Assembly (NCBI GenBank): GCA_019454045.1
Contig: SKCR01018442.1
Location: 483,395 to 547,394 of the forward strand
Source: Zanthoxylum bungeanum
Lineage: Eukaryota > Streptophyta > Magnoliopsida > Sapindales > Rutaceae
Direction: 5' to 3'
Length of the DNA stretch: 64,000 nt
In this document: positions 10,584 through 21,073 of the stretch, in pieces
How positions within the stretch are numbered: the stretch's first letter is position 1
How the letters are laid out: each line of letters starts with the position of its first letter
The notes under the pieces: model-generated
Told to the model about the DNA's origin: nothing
Seen by the model: only the letters and a program-made list of their open reading frames with translations
The model's database searches: none
Translations under genes and position numbers: made by a program

Positions 10584-12230
10584 GGTTCTCATCATTTATT
10601 GACTTCATTTCTTCTTCCATTGTTTTCATCACATTTTCCTTAGCATGACAATGAATAGCCTCTTTTATGTTTCTAGGTTATTCATCCTCTTGAGGTAGAA
10701 TCATAAAAGCTTCTCCTTCGATATCAAAACAACGTCGAGGAATGCATATATGATTACTACGTCATAATTTGGATTCTGGTTGTGGAACTAATTACTCACT
10801 TTCCATATTATTCTCATTTGGATCATGCATATTACTCTCACTTGTATTATGTACATCACTCCCACTCGAATCACGTAAAGGACACTCATGTGAAACTAAT
10901 TCATCATTTTGAGATTCATGTCAAACTGATTCATAATATTTTCTCTAATTTCTTCCATCAACATCACTCCCACTTGAATTAGGTAAATCTGAGTGTTCAC
11001 CAATCATGAGGTTCATGTGATCCTGAGTTTCATATAGAGTTAAATCTTGACCCATTTCTCCCTACTTAGGAAAATCATTTTCTAAAGATGTGATATCTCG
11101 TGATTCAAATTCTGTCACGCCTCCACTTTAATGGTCACCTATGCAAACATACCATTTTGATTGTTCAAAATATCTTATGAAGATATATTTTTTTTCTCTT
11201 GAGCCTAATTTTCCATGTTCATTAGAAAACACATGGACATAGACTGCACAACCATCAAGGTTTCAGAAACTGAAAATATGATTTTCGACATGTCAATAAC
11301 TCATATGGTGTGGTGGCAACCGATTTTAATGGCACTCGGTTAAGTATATATGTGACAGTCAATAATGCATCACCACAATAGGTTATAGACAAATTTACTT
11401 GTGCCATATAAGACCTAACCATTTCAAGAAGAGTTCTATTTCTTCTTTCCGTAACACCATTTTATTAAGGAGTAGCAGAAGTAGTTAACTGACGACTAAT
11501 TCTTTTTCATCACATAATTCTCTGAATTGATCAGATACTCACGACCATGGTTAGTGCGTATCGATTTAATTTTCTTGTCAAATTGATTTTCAGTTAATTC
11601 ATAAATTTCTTAAAACATTCTAATGCTTCAGATTTATGAGCAATCAAATAGATATAACTAAATAGTGTGAATCATCTATAAATGTGATGAAATAAAATGT
11701 TCAATGTCATGCTCTAACATTCATTGGACCACATATATCTGAATGAATTAATTGTAATGGATATTCTACTCTAATTTCTTTTCCAAATAGTTTTCTCACA
11801 ATTTTTCCAGCCAAACAATATTCACAAGTTGACAAATCTATATTCTCTATGTTTCCTATAAAGCCTTCTTTGGCTAATCTATTCATTATTTGTTGGACAA
11901 TATGATCAAGTCTAGTAGGTCACATATTTACATCACTATCATTACTGATAGACGAAGTAACAAAAGAAAAATTGGAATTGCGATTAAAACATTCAATATT
12001 TAATACAATAAAACCATCCAGAAAATAACCAGAACCATAGTGTATTATATTTAAGTACAAATCAACACCAAATTTATGGAAGTTCAAGTTGAAACCTAAA
12101 TTAACCAAAACCAATACATAAACTAAATTTCGGCGAATTTGAGGAGCAACCAATACATCATGTAGGAGTAAATGTTTCCATGCATGATTAACTTGCATGT
12201 ATCCACTCATTTGACTTCAACTCGTGAGCT
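10584..12230 (-). pseudogene. Copia integrase region (element D)
   Basis: Minus-strand copia integrase plus the variable linker to RT. Visible blocks read 5' to 3': LLLHDVLVAPQIRRNLVYV (pre-integrase, 12,170), RLDHIVQQIMNRLAKEGF and TCEYCLAGKIVRK (zinc module, 11,900-11,800), YPLQLIHSDICGPMN (first catalytic aspartate, 11,750), QQNGVTERRNRTLLEM (11,440), TATYILNRVPSKSVATTPYE (11,340), then an acidic linker ending MEEEMKSINDEN at 10,584. Multiple stops and frameshifts. It joins the RT half at 1-1,334 once element E is removed. Confidence 0.85.
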
Positions 12231-12400
12231 GTTATCTACGTATATCCGCTTCGCCCCAGTGAAATTCGTCAAAATTCCACGAAGGAATCTCTATCCTTTG
12301 CTACATAGTCTGTGGCTCCTGAGTCTATAGTCCACAAAGGATTAGATTCAGTTTATGTACTAAAGGTATTCACTTTTTTAGGCTCGGTGTAGTCAGGAGA
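12231..12400 (-). pseudogene. Copia protease (element D)
   Basis: The active-site region LWTIDSGATDYVAKDRDSF is visible near 12,280-12,340, with the catalytic D-S-G-A-T intact. This is the retropepsin-type protease of a copia polyprotein, between the gag zinc knuckle and the pre-integrase region. The reading frame is broken on both sides. Confidence 0.8.
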
Positions 12401-13230
12401 AAAATGACCTTTCTTACCACAGTTAAAACATTAAACCTTTACATGTTTTTCTTTTTGGTAGGACATTTTCCTTTCCAATATTAGTTGATTTTATGTTTCT
12501 TTCCTGACTTGGAAGAATATTGTTCTTTTCTGAATTGTGACCCACCACCATGAAATTTTATTTTCTTCCTAAAACCCTCAGGTTTGCTGGTTTTTGTCAT
12601 ATACACTTCAGTATTTGACTTAGCGACCGCGAGGCAGTCGCTCTCTAATTCTAGGTGGCGTTTAGCATTATAAAAAGTTTTGATGCTCTCATTGTGAGTC
12701 AAATGCATCTTCATATGCTCACGGATTTTTGAAAGAGAACGAATGACCGTTTGGACTTTCTGTTCATCTGTAAGAACATGACCATCATCTGTCAGTTCAG
12801 TAATCATGTTTGACCTTTTCCTCAAGTGCTTTGATATAGTGAACTCATTGCGCCTCTTGTATGTGTCAAACTTGATTGTGAGTGACCTAAGTTTAGTTAT
12901 CAATGTACTACCAAACTTTTAGGCTAGTGTAAACCACATGTCCTTAGCCATGTCATACTTCCTGAACTCTTTAATGAGGTCATTATCCATGCTGCTTAGC
13001 AACGTAATATGGGCAATGAAGTTCTTTTTCTTCTAGGCATCTCGGTCTCGCCTGTGATGGGCTGTGGTGCCCTGTTATGGTTCATTCATTCTCATTTTCA
13101 AGGTTTCAATAACCTCTTGTTCTTATTGTACATATTGGATTTTCATGCTCCGAATTTCATAATAATCGTAATTCAGCTTCTCACCCTTGTTGAGTTCAGC
13201 GATAGTAATCTTTATTGCAGAAGCCATTTC
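12401..13230 (-). pseudogene. Copia gag, UBN2 type (element D)
   Basis: Gag builds the particle shell. The N-terminus lies near 13,228 (ASAIKITIAELNKGEKL), followed by SIKIQYV-type sequence, then an open stretch of 140 codons (12,903-12,481) with ITKLRSLTIKFDTYKRR, LTDEQKVQTVIRSL and MKMHLTHNESIKTF, all characteristic of plant copia gag. A zinc knuckle CFNCGKKGHFSPDY lies near 12,405-12,445; the last cysteine is changed to tyrosine. Stops occur in the N-terminal part. Confidence 0.85.
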
Positions 13231-13620
13231 AAAAAAAACATAAAGTTTTCTACAGACATTCATGCATAATTGTTAATACTTTTATCTTATTTTGCCATGA
13301 AACAAATTATGTTTAATAAAAATTTTCCAATGGGGTTAGATTCAAAAGGAAACTATATGTCTGATCATCATCCAATGACCTAATGTGAAAATATTATCAA
13401 TATAATCAATCATGTAAAATCATCTTCTAAAAACTTTTATAAATTTTTAGAACTTTTAATCATGTGATAACTAATGCACATGACACTCCATAATTTAATT
13501 ACATAAATTAAATTTAACATAAAATATTCATTCATAAAAATATGAAAGAAATATTTAAATGTCGTGAAATAACAAATAATTACACTTAGCAATAATAACA
13601 TAGTTTTGTTATTGGAATAA

Positions 13621-14175
13621 CTAATATCTAACACTTAGAACTTTCCATGTGTTAGCGTTCCAACTCATAAATGTCTTAGGATACGAATCCTTAAACTCTT
13701 GGGGTAACCCATAATTGATCTTGGACAGCCATGGAAATCCTATAACAAATCTAGGATTATTGCAATGATTTCGAGATATCAAAGGAAAATTCGTATTTTT
13801 CGCTTTATGTCTGAGATACTCAATTGCCAACCACTCAATAGCTTTATTATATTGAACACGTAGTTCTTCTGTATGAGTTATTGATTGCCAAATATCAGTA
13901 AGTAGTATTTTCCATATCACATTAAGAGTGTTTCATAGCATTCTGAGTCTATTTGGCTATCATATCCAATTACCTTCCCATATCGACCCTTGTAACATGT
14001 TATTAAAAGTGATGACATGAGAAATCATATCACCGCATTCACTCATCCGATATCTATCTATTTCTAACAACATGTCTTTTAATTTTTCACTGTGTGTAGA
14101 TGTCATAACTATTTTTACAGTTCTTTGAACAATCGGCATGATTTTTCTATAAAAAATACAAGGAAAAATCAGCAC
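13621..14175 (-). pseudogene. Unrecognised broken reading frame in the D leader
   Basis: Two open stretches (71 and 99 codons) lie in the same minus frame, separated by 39 bp holding three stops (TGA, TAG, TGA). Reading through gives about 184 codons starting MLIFPCIFYRKIMPIVQ and ending NANTWKVLSVRY. The protein is rich in W, I and K with no repeats. I recognise no domain. It lies upstream of gag on the same strand, so it may be an extra leader ORF or a captured host fragment. TGA and TAG could be decayed tryptophan codons. Function unknown. Confidence 0.4.
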
Positions 14176-14480
14176 AATGAAAACACAAAGTTAAATTCGT
14201 TAAAATAAACATCACAAAAATATTCATTAAATTATATAAGAAAAAGTTTATGGGATATAAAAATTTATCATTGCCGATTACAATAATGAGAACACAATGC
14301 AAAAGGGATTAGACATTCAACTATGACGTATCAGAATTATCGAAGAAAATCGATGCTAACATGATCCACACATTCCGACATGCTTCTCCATGCGCCTCCA
14401 CTCGCCACTATGAGGGATAAACGCGCCGGCCACGAGCACTCACGCACCGGCCACTTGCTGGCAAGTCATGCAAAACAGAC

Positions 14481-14660
14481 GACATGTCATCTAGTTCTTG
14501 TGTGTATGTATGAAATGTCATTTGATTAAAACAAATCTAACCGACAAGTCGATTGATAATTAACGAACGACATGTCATCCGTTTCAGCGCTATACGTATG
14601 AATTGTCATATGAATCTCGAACGACTTGTCGTCTGGTTTTCTAATACCAGATGACATGTA
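14481..14660. repeat. Palindrome array (GACATGTC type) in the D leader
   Basis: GACATGTC at 14,481 and 14,569, variants GACAAGTC at 14,543 and GACTTGTC at 14,623, and a partial copy at 14,653, spaced about 25-60 bp with half-copies between. Similar arrays with other cores occur in other elements of this window. Confidence 0.7.
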
Positions 14661-14949
14661 GTTTGTCTCTTCTAAGAGTGTTTTTCTCGGTAAAAATAAG
14701 TTCGACTATCCAACTTTTATGGTTCATATCTTTATCAATTTTAATTCAAATTAAGCAAATGATATACCGAATAAAAAATCACATGTCCTAGTTTTCAAAA
14801 CATCTTAGAACACACCATTACCAATTTTGTTCAATAATATGTTAGGCCCAAAGTTGAAAGAAAAATATTTTTGTAAAATTAAAAACAAAATATGTTTTCT
14901 TCATTTTTCATGCATGATCATGCATTTTTGTGTAATCTAACAAGAATAC

Positions 14950-15654
14950 TGTAGACACTGTATTTTTGCATAAAGCCCAATGATGAGCCTCGTATGGAGG
15001 AACTACCTGATAATTTATGGAAGTCGCGGGAAACGGACGTCGGAAGGGAAAATTCAAAATTAAATACCTTGCCAAAATTAATTCCTTTGTTTAGCCTCGG
15101 GTTCGCTTGATTGATCTCTATTTTAAAATTTAAGCCTTGTCCCAAAACCCTATGCACCCATTAAAAGCCCATTTCGCCCAAAGCACAATACAAAAATATT
15201 CAACACATTTAAAACACATGTCACAAATCCAAATAACTCCCCTTCCTAAATTAAATAAATCTCCTTCCTAATTTAAATAAATTACCTACCAAATTAAAGA
15301 AATTCCCTCACCAAAAATACAAATATTATTTCCCTAAATTAAACACATCCATTTTTTGCATGATTTTGTTTCCTTGTTTTTAAATCTCATAGCACAAGAA
15401 AACCCTAGCCCACTCTTATAAAAAGAGACCTAAACCAACCCTAATTGGGTCTTCTCTCCTCTCCCTTGGCTCTCACGGCTCACACCTCTCATTCAAACAA
15501 AGGAAATAAACCCTCTCACATCTCTCTCTCACTCGGTGAACCACTATCATAACAATACCCTAACTCATGACTCACGGTTGCACCCTAACCTCTCTCTTAC
15601 CCCCACACCGAACACGCCATAACAAATAAAACCCTACAGCTCCCTTCAACTCAC
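14950..15654 (+). repeat. 5' LTR of element A, first 705 bp
   Basis: Aligns with the start of the 3' LTR (31,941-32,643). The first 115 bp differ at about nine positions, indicating an older insertion than B. A TATA-like box (CTTATAAAAAG) is near 15,415. The match stops at CTTCAACTCAC, where C is inserted. Confidence 0.9.
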
Positions 15655-17087
15655 TGTAGAACACAGATGTTGGGTGACGCTATTGCGGGCTCGCGGCCCG
15701 GTTGGGAGTACGGAATAGCCCGCGGGAGACTAGACCGGAGTAATAACATGGAGTCGCCACCCGATGTGAATCAGGAAAATGATTTAAGGCCGCACTCACC
15801 CCTCACAAGGGAAGACCTCAAACCGTTGGGTTCGGAATGGTCTCTTCCTTATGCCACTTGTAATGAAATGATTTGTGCAATAATTTAACCAAGCCTAAGC
15901 AACATTTATTTCCAAGCGTTTGATAACATGAATCATCCTAAATTCGCTTGTATAACATGAATCATCCTAATGGCAAACATACGATATCACCCAATAATCT
16001 CATAAACATGTTGAATCATCAAGCATGAAAAATAAATAACAACCTAAACATAAGCGTAAATCGAATACCTATTGCGAATGAAGATAACCAAATCATGTAT
16101 GGGGAAATAACGTACTAATGGCTAAATCATGCTTTAAGAACCAAGTAACATACTAATGACCTAATCATGCTTGAACACAATCTCACGAACACATCAAATA
16201 GATAAATGCAGGAATACAAATAGATGGTAACGGTGAGAGTGTCAACGATAGAATAGTATGATTAATTACATGATACAAGAGAAATCACCCAAGAAACAAT
16301 TATGCATGACATGAGATGAAAAAGAATCAGTTCAGTGTATATGCATTCATGTAGCGTTTGAAAACACGTTTGAACGATAAACAGAGGGTTCGCGTTCGTA
16401 TAGTGTTTGATAACGCATTCGAACGGGACAAGACCTGATGAAACAAAACACATGTGTGTTCGAGTAGCGTTCGTAAACGCGTTTGATAACGCGTTCGAAC
16501 GGGATAAGACCTGATGAAACAAAAATGCATGTGCGTTCGAGTAGCATTTGTAAACGCGTTTGAACGGGAAACAGAAGGTTCACGTTCGTATAGCGTTCGA
16601 GAACGCATTCGAACGGGACAGGACTTGATACATGATAGATGACACAAACACATACACAGATGCACAATGTAGGACCCCGTGTGCCCGATTGAACTCATTC
16701 CTATTCAATCGAGCATACCTCATCCGGTGCGGTAAAACATCGTGGTAAAGGTAGCATTCGGGCATTTTCCCTCGAATAGAGGACCTTTAATCCACCCTAG
16801 TTAGCCCATGTGCATTAGAATGCAATACATGCATAAATAGAACAATGATATGCATAAAGTCAATGACATAACAAAAGGCGCGGAAAAACATCATGGTAAG
16901 ATAGCCTTCAGGCATTTTCCCTCGAATAGAGGACCTTTAATCCACCCTAGTTAGCCCATGCGCATCACATCACAATGCATAGAAAGTAAAGACAACAATA
17001 TAGGACTTCGTATGCTTGGTTGAACATATCTCACATCCAACCAAACATACTTTGTCCGGCGCGACAAAGTATTGGCGTAAAGGTAGC
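15655..17087 (-). repeat. LTR C (minus strand), 3' part
   Basis: Reverse-complement LTR related to A and B. Its end reads CTGTGTTCTACA on the minus strand (15,655), followed inward by the conserved end region with CCGGGCCGCGAGCCCG. It includes an array of GTTCGAACG motifs (16,350-16,620) and CGCGCCGG subrepeats. Element B interrupts it at 17,087/17,088; the sequence resumes at 26,675. The piece before it (CTCAC, 15,650-15,654) is the expected target site in the A LTR. Confidence 0.85.
16350..16620 (-). repeat. TTCGAA-cored palindrome array in LTR C
   Basis: Repeats of CGTTCGAACGC-type palindromes with flanking ACGAACGC half-sites, in the orientation opposite to LTR B. About four to five degenerate units, some with TTTGAA instead of TTCGAA. 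Confidence 0.8.
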
Positions 17088-18408
17088 TGTAGGCATTGCA
17101 TTTTTGCATGTGAAACCCGATGATGAGTATCAGTTGGAGGCACTACCTTTTTAGCTAAGGATATTGCGGGAAACGGAGGTCAGAAGGGGAAATTTAGAAT
17201 AAGTACGTCATCTAGTTCATTTCATAAGTTCACTGTCTTCGTTAGTGCTGCGTTCGTTACTTCGTTCGAACGTCAGGCAGATTACGGACGTTCGTGCCGC
17301 GTTCGAATTGGCGTTCGAACGGAGTCGGTATTTCTGGTTTTGCTGCTAGCCTCGCACCCCAGCCCAATTAGCCCCCCAAAGCCCATAAAACACATCCCAA
17401 TTTAATTAAATTAAACATTAAATATTAAATAAAATATTTAAACCATTTACCAATTAAATAAAACATAAAATATAATCATACCTAATAAGATAAATCAAAT
17501 ATATTAACTTCCTAACTAAACAAATCATATACTAAATTAAAAAAGATGTCATGCCTAATTAAAATCAATCATAACAAATTAAAGATATTGACTTCCTATC
17601 CTAGCCAAGATTTGTCCCCCCCTCAATCTTTGACTTTCCTTGCTCAACACCAAATCATATCTCTCTTTAATGTCAAAATCCCTTCTTTGTGAGACAAGGT
17701 GAAACCCTAGCCCTTCTCTATATAAACAACCCCTAACCTAGCCACCCCTCTCTCGAAATCTCTCTAGCTCATTCACACAAAAAAAAACTCCTCTAGCTCA
17801 TACACTACTCACACGCAAGTCACAGCAAGAAACCTTAAGACATCACACGCCAATCACAAGAAAGATAGCAAATCATTCCCTTCATACTTACCCTCACATC
17901 ATTGAAAATACAGTAGCCATTCACGCCCCCCTACAACCACCAAAACAACCCCTAATCACCACCGAAAACCAGCCTCATAAACCTCCACACATCACCGAAA
18001 ATCACACCAAACACAGCAGCCCAAAATCACCTTAAAACAGCGGTAAATTACGTCAAAAACAATAGAATAAAACACCAAAAACAGTCCACTAAACAGTAAG
18101 CAGAAATACAGAGGAAGCGGCAGCGAAACCACAAGGAAACAGCAGCAAAACGAAGTCGAAACAGTAGCTTGAGTGGCTGAACAGCGAAGGAAAAGGCAAA
18201 CCAGTGAACCAGAAAAGTTACGGAGCTTTACCCCTTTCGATCTGCGTGAAACGCGAGTCCGAGAGACGGCTTAAAAGGTTAGACCTGAGGGTACTTCCCA
18301 CACTCATCTTCATTTGATTCTTGTTATTTATTTTGACTGTATCTTAATTCTTTGTTGAGTATTGTTTGTATATGATGTGTGTTGTGGGTATTGGATGAAT
18401 GGAAGAGT

Positions 18409-18519
18409 GTCGTCTCTTGTAGTATATAGGATGGAAACCCAGACGTAAATTCCGTAGCCGAATCCGAATGGACGGTAGTGCGGTCTGTACTTGGGATACA
18501 ACTCCACGTACTACTTGAG
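18409..18519 (+). promoter_or_regulatory. Strongly conserved 110-bp LTR block (B 5' copy)
   Basis: Contains GTAGCCGAATCCGAATGGAC and TGTACTTGGGATACAA. The same block is found at 25,498-25,607 (B 3' LTR), 33,730-33,840 (A 3' LTR) and, inverted, 26,846-26,956 (C). It is far better conserved than the surrounding LTR sequence. Role unknown; it lies about 700 bp after the TATA box, so it is probably transcribed. Confidence 0.75.
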
Positions 18520-18597
18520 TAAACGGCACCTTCTTTTGTTTTATGTTGGATTGATTTATCTATTTTTCGTCACTTGAATTCTGCATGTTCTTATTTA

Positions 18598-19045
18598 TGC
18601 ATGACTCAATTGAGCGCATGGGCTTCGTAAGTGGAATTAAAAGATCCCCTAGGGGAGGGGTTAAAGCCCTTTACCACAATACTTACCGCATAGGTTGATG
18701 TGTGTTCGGTTGGATGTAAGATGTGTTCAATCGGGCATACTTAGTTTGATACGATTGTCTTTATGTTTTTATGCATGACTCAATCGAGCGCATGGGCTTA
18801 GTAAGTGGAATGAAAGATCCCCTATGGGGAGGGGTTAAAGCCCTTTACCACGATGCTTTGCCGCGCCGGTTGATGTGTGTTCGGTTGGATGTAAGATATG
18901 CCCAATCGGGCATACTTAGTTGATATGATTGTTTTTATGTTTGTATGATGCGATCGAGCGCATGGGCTTAGTAAGTGCGATGAGAGGTCCTCTAATTGAA
19001 GAGGTTAAAATCTTTTACCACGATGCTTCGCCGCGCCTCGCATTG
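18598..19045 (+). repeat. Three roughly 175-bp subrepeats in LTR B
   Basis: Each unit runs GAGCGCATGGGCTTAGTAAG, then AAAGCCCTTTACCACGATGC, a CGCGCCGG-like motif, and CAATCGGGCATACTTAG. The third unit is partial. Related units occur in A (33,943-34,535) and C (16,675-17,080). Confidence 0.85.
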
Positions 19046-19089
19046 TACTATTGTCATTTATGCATTGCGTCCCATTTCATGCATCAGGT

Positions 19090-19420
19090 CTGTTCCCGTT
19101 CGAACGCGTTTACGAACGCAACTCGAACGCTCATGTATTTTGCCTTATCACGCATTAAGTCTTATTTCTGTTTGAACGCGTTCACGAACGCCATACGAAC
19201 GTGAGCATTCTGTTTCATTTCTGTTCGAACGCGTTCACAAACGCCACACGAACGTGAGTATTCTGTTTCATTTCTGTTCGAACGCGTTCACAAACGCCAT
19301 ACGAACTTGAGCATTCTGTTTCATTTCCGTTCGAACGCGTTTACGAACGCTACTCGAATGAGAACCTTCTGTTTACCGTTCGAACGCGTATACGAACGCT
19401 TCACGAATGCACACGGTAAA
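19090..19420 (+). repeat. TTCGAA-cored roughly 53-bp tandem array in LTR B
   Basis: Palindrome cores at 19,099, 19,171 (TTTGAA), 19,224, 19,277, 19,330 and 19,379, so the period is close to 53 bp. A typical unit is CGTTCGAACGCGTT, then ACGAACGC and ACACGAACGTGA half-sites, then TTCTGTTTCATTTC. The 3' LTR has the same array at 26,190-26,510. Confidence 0.92.
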
Positions 19421-20026
19421 CAGATCCTCTTGCATCACATTACGACATGTCCATCTTAGCATATAGTTACCCCCTTTTTTACGTTATGCATTTGTATTAC
19501 CTCTCTAGTTGTCTATTTCTGTTATGCGCTTAAATGTTTTTTCTTAATATGCATGCTAGTAAGAATGCTATTTGTTTGCGCTTTTGTATCCACCAATGTG
19601 TTCATTAACTTGTATGCTTGCCGTATGATAATCCTTATGTATGTAAATTAAGACATAGATTACATGCAAATAGGCTGTATGCAAATTTGAAGATGTGTTA
19701 CATATAAATTTAGATGAACTTGTTGATATATGTATGTGAATGTAGAAGCATGATATTCTTAGAAATAAGTGTTACTTAAGCCTGATTAAATTATTATATA
19801 AATCCTTTCATTACAAGTGGCATAAGTAAGGGACCATTCCGAACGCAACGGTTTGAGGTCTTCCCTTGCGAGGGTGTGAGTGCGGCCTTAAATCTTATTT
19901 TCCCGGTTTACACGGGTGGCGACTCCATTATTCTCCGGTTTAGTCCCCCACGGGCTACTTCGTACTCCCGACCGGGCCGCGAGCCCGGGACAGCATGCGT
20001 CGCTCAGTTCCTGTGTTCCCACAGTC

Positions 20027-20044
20027 TGGCGACTCCACTGGGGA
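20027..20044 (+). promoter_or_regulatory. Primer-binding site of element B
   Basis: TGGCGACTCCACTGGGGA, three bases after the LTR. This sequence is typical of Tat/Ogre-type plant gypsy elements, which are thought to be primed by tRNA-Arg. Confidence 0.8.
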
Positions 20045-20573
20045 TAGAGAATCGGCCCCGAAATATTGTCTTGTAATGTTTGGATTTATGTTCTAATTGA
20101 CCGTGTCTATAGTGGATAAAATGGGGGTTTAATCAAAGGCATTTTGAGGCTAGGTAATGGTTTGGTGTCTTCCTTCACTCACTACCTTTCTAGAAGGAAA
20201 AGCTGTGAAGGCACCTAGATAGCCATCTACTCGTAGCCTATTGTGATGGACTAATTTGGAGGACTCGTTGTTTATTCCTGACACCAAGCGATAAGAGCCT
20301 AAGAGGCTTGGGTATTTAAGTTAGCCTCGCTCCACCTTCCCTCTGGGGAATCTACAACGGGAAATCCATTTGACAGTCAGTCACACACCATAGCTCATTG
20401 GCACGTACCTTAGTGTATAAAAAAAAGGGTGCGCTCACTTGGTTGCTCGAACCCTTGATTGGGGAGACCTAGTTGTGGGCCATCCTTCGCCGATGAGAGC
20501 CTTTGTCTACACTCCTGCGAAACCACCCATAGATCGGGGTTGTATGGTTAAAGTAACAATTATTTCCTTGAGT

Positions 20574-21045
20574 ATGTGCTTGTGGACCATCCTCATTTGG
20601 ATGCAGTTGGACTATTGTCAGAAATGCGAACTTGCTGGGCCATTTAAACTGGGGCGAGTTCGTACCTTATGACCATTGGGCCCAAAGCCTCTGAAATGTT
20701 GATGGGCCATTCTATAGAAATTATTACTCTATGTTTACATTATCTTTCTTTTATGCTTGTGTTTGGGAACATCATCGTTTGGATCCATTTGGACCATTTG
20801 TCATGAGATATGGGCTTGTTGGGCCATTTAAACTGGGACAAGAACGTACCTTATGACGATTGGGCCAAAGGCTTCTAAATATTGATGGGCCACCTTGTGC
20901 TTGTGTTCGGAACTTTACCATTTGGATTTAGTTAGGCTCTTTGCCATGAGACGTGAACTTGTTAGGCAATTTAAACTGGGATGAGTTCACTCTTATGACA
21001 ATTAGCCCGAAAGCTTCTAAAATGATAACATGCCGATTTGTGTGG
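20574..21045 (+). repeat. Three leader repeats in element B
   Basis: Three degenerate units of about 140-165 bp, each with a CATTTGGAT block, GGGCCATTTAAACTGGG and CTTATGACGATTGGGCC. Two related units occur in the A leader (29,310-29,600). Confidence 0.8.
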
Positions 21046-21073
21046 AAATTTTAATTGATTTAGTATTTTATAT

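Larger units (their letters stand above)
13231..14949 (-). other. Long leader of copia element D
   Basis: Sequence between D's gag start and the LARD A insertion; D's PBS lies beyond A at 35,101. A leader of about 1.7 kb is long for a copia element. It holds an extra broken reading frame (13,621-14,175) and an array of ACATGT-type palindromes (14,481-14,660). The rest is AT-rich with no recognised feature. Confidence 0.6.
17088..20023 (+). repeat. 5' LTR of element B (2,936 bp)
   Basis: Starts TGTAGGCATTGC and ends TTCCCACA. TATA-like box CTATATAAAC near 17,718. Contains a conserved 110-bp block (18,409-18,519), three 175-bp subrepeats, and a TTCGAA palindrome array. Only scattered differences from the 3' LTR, so B inserted more recently than A. 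Confidence 0.92.

Noticed and set aside
16327..16765. Overlapping minus-strand frames of 61-123 codons
   Set aside because: Palindrome array of LTR C produces repetitive RSNAFTNATRTH-type peptides; not coding.
19090..19420. CRISPR-like regular repeats
   Set aside because: Spacing near 53 bp is regular, but the intervening sequence is itself repeated, and this is plant LTR DNA; no cas genes.
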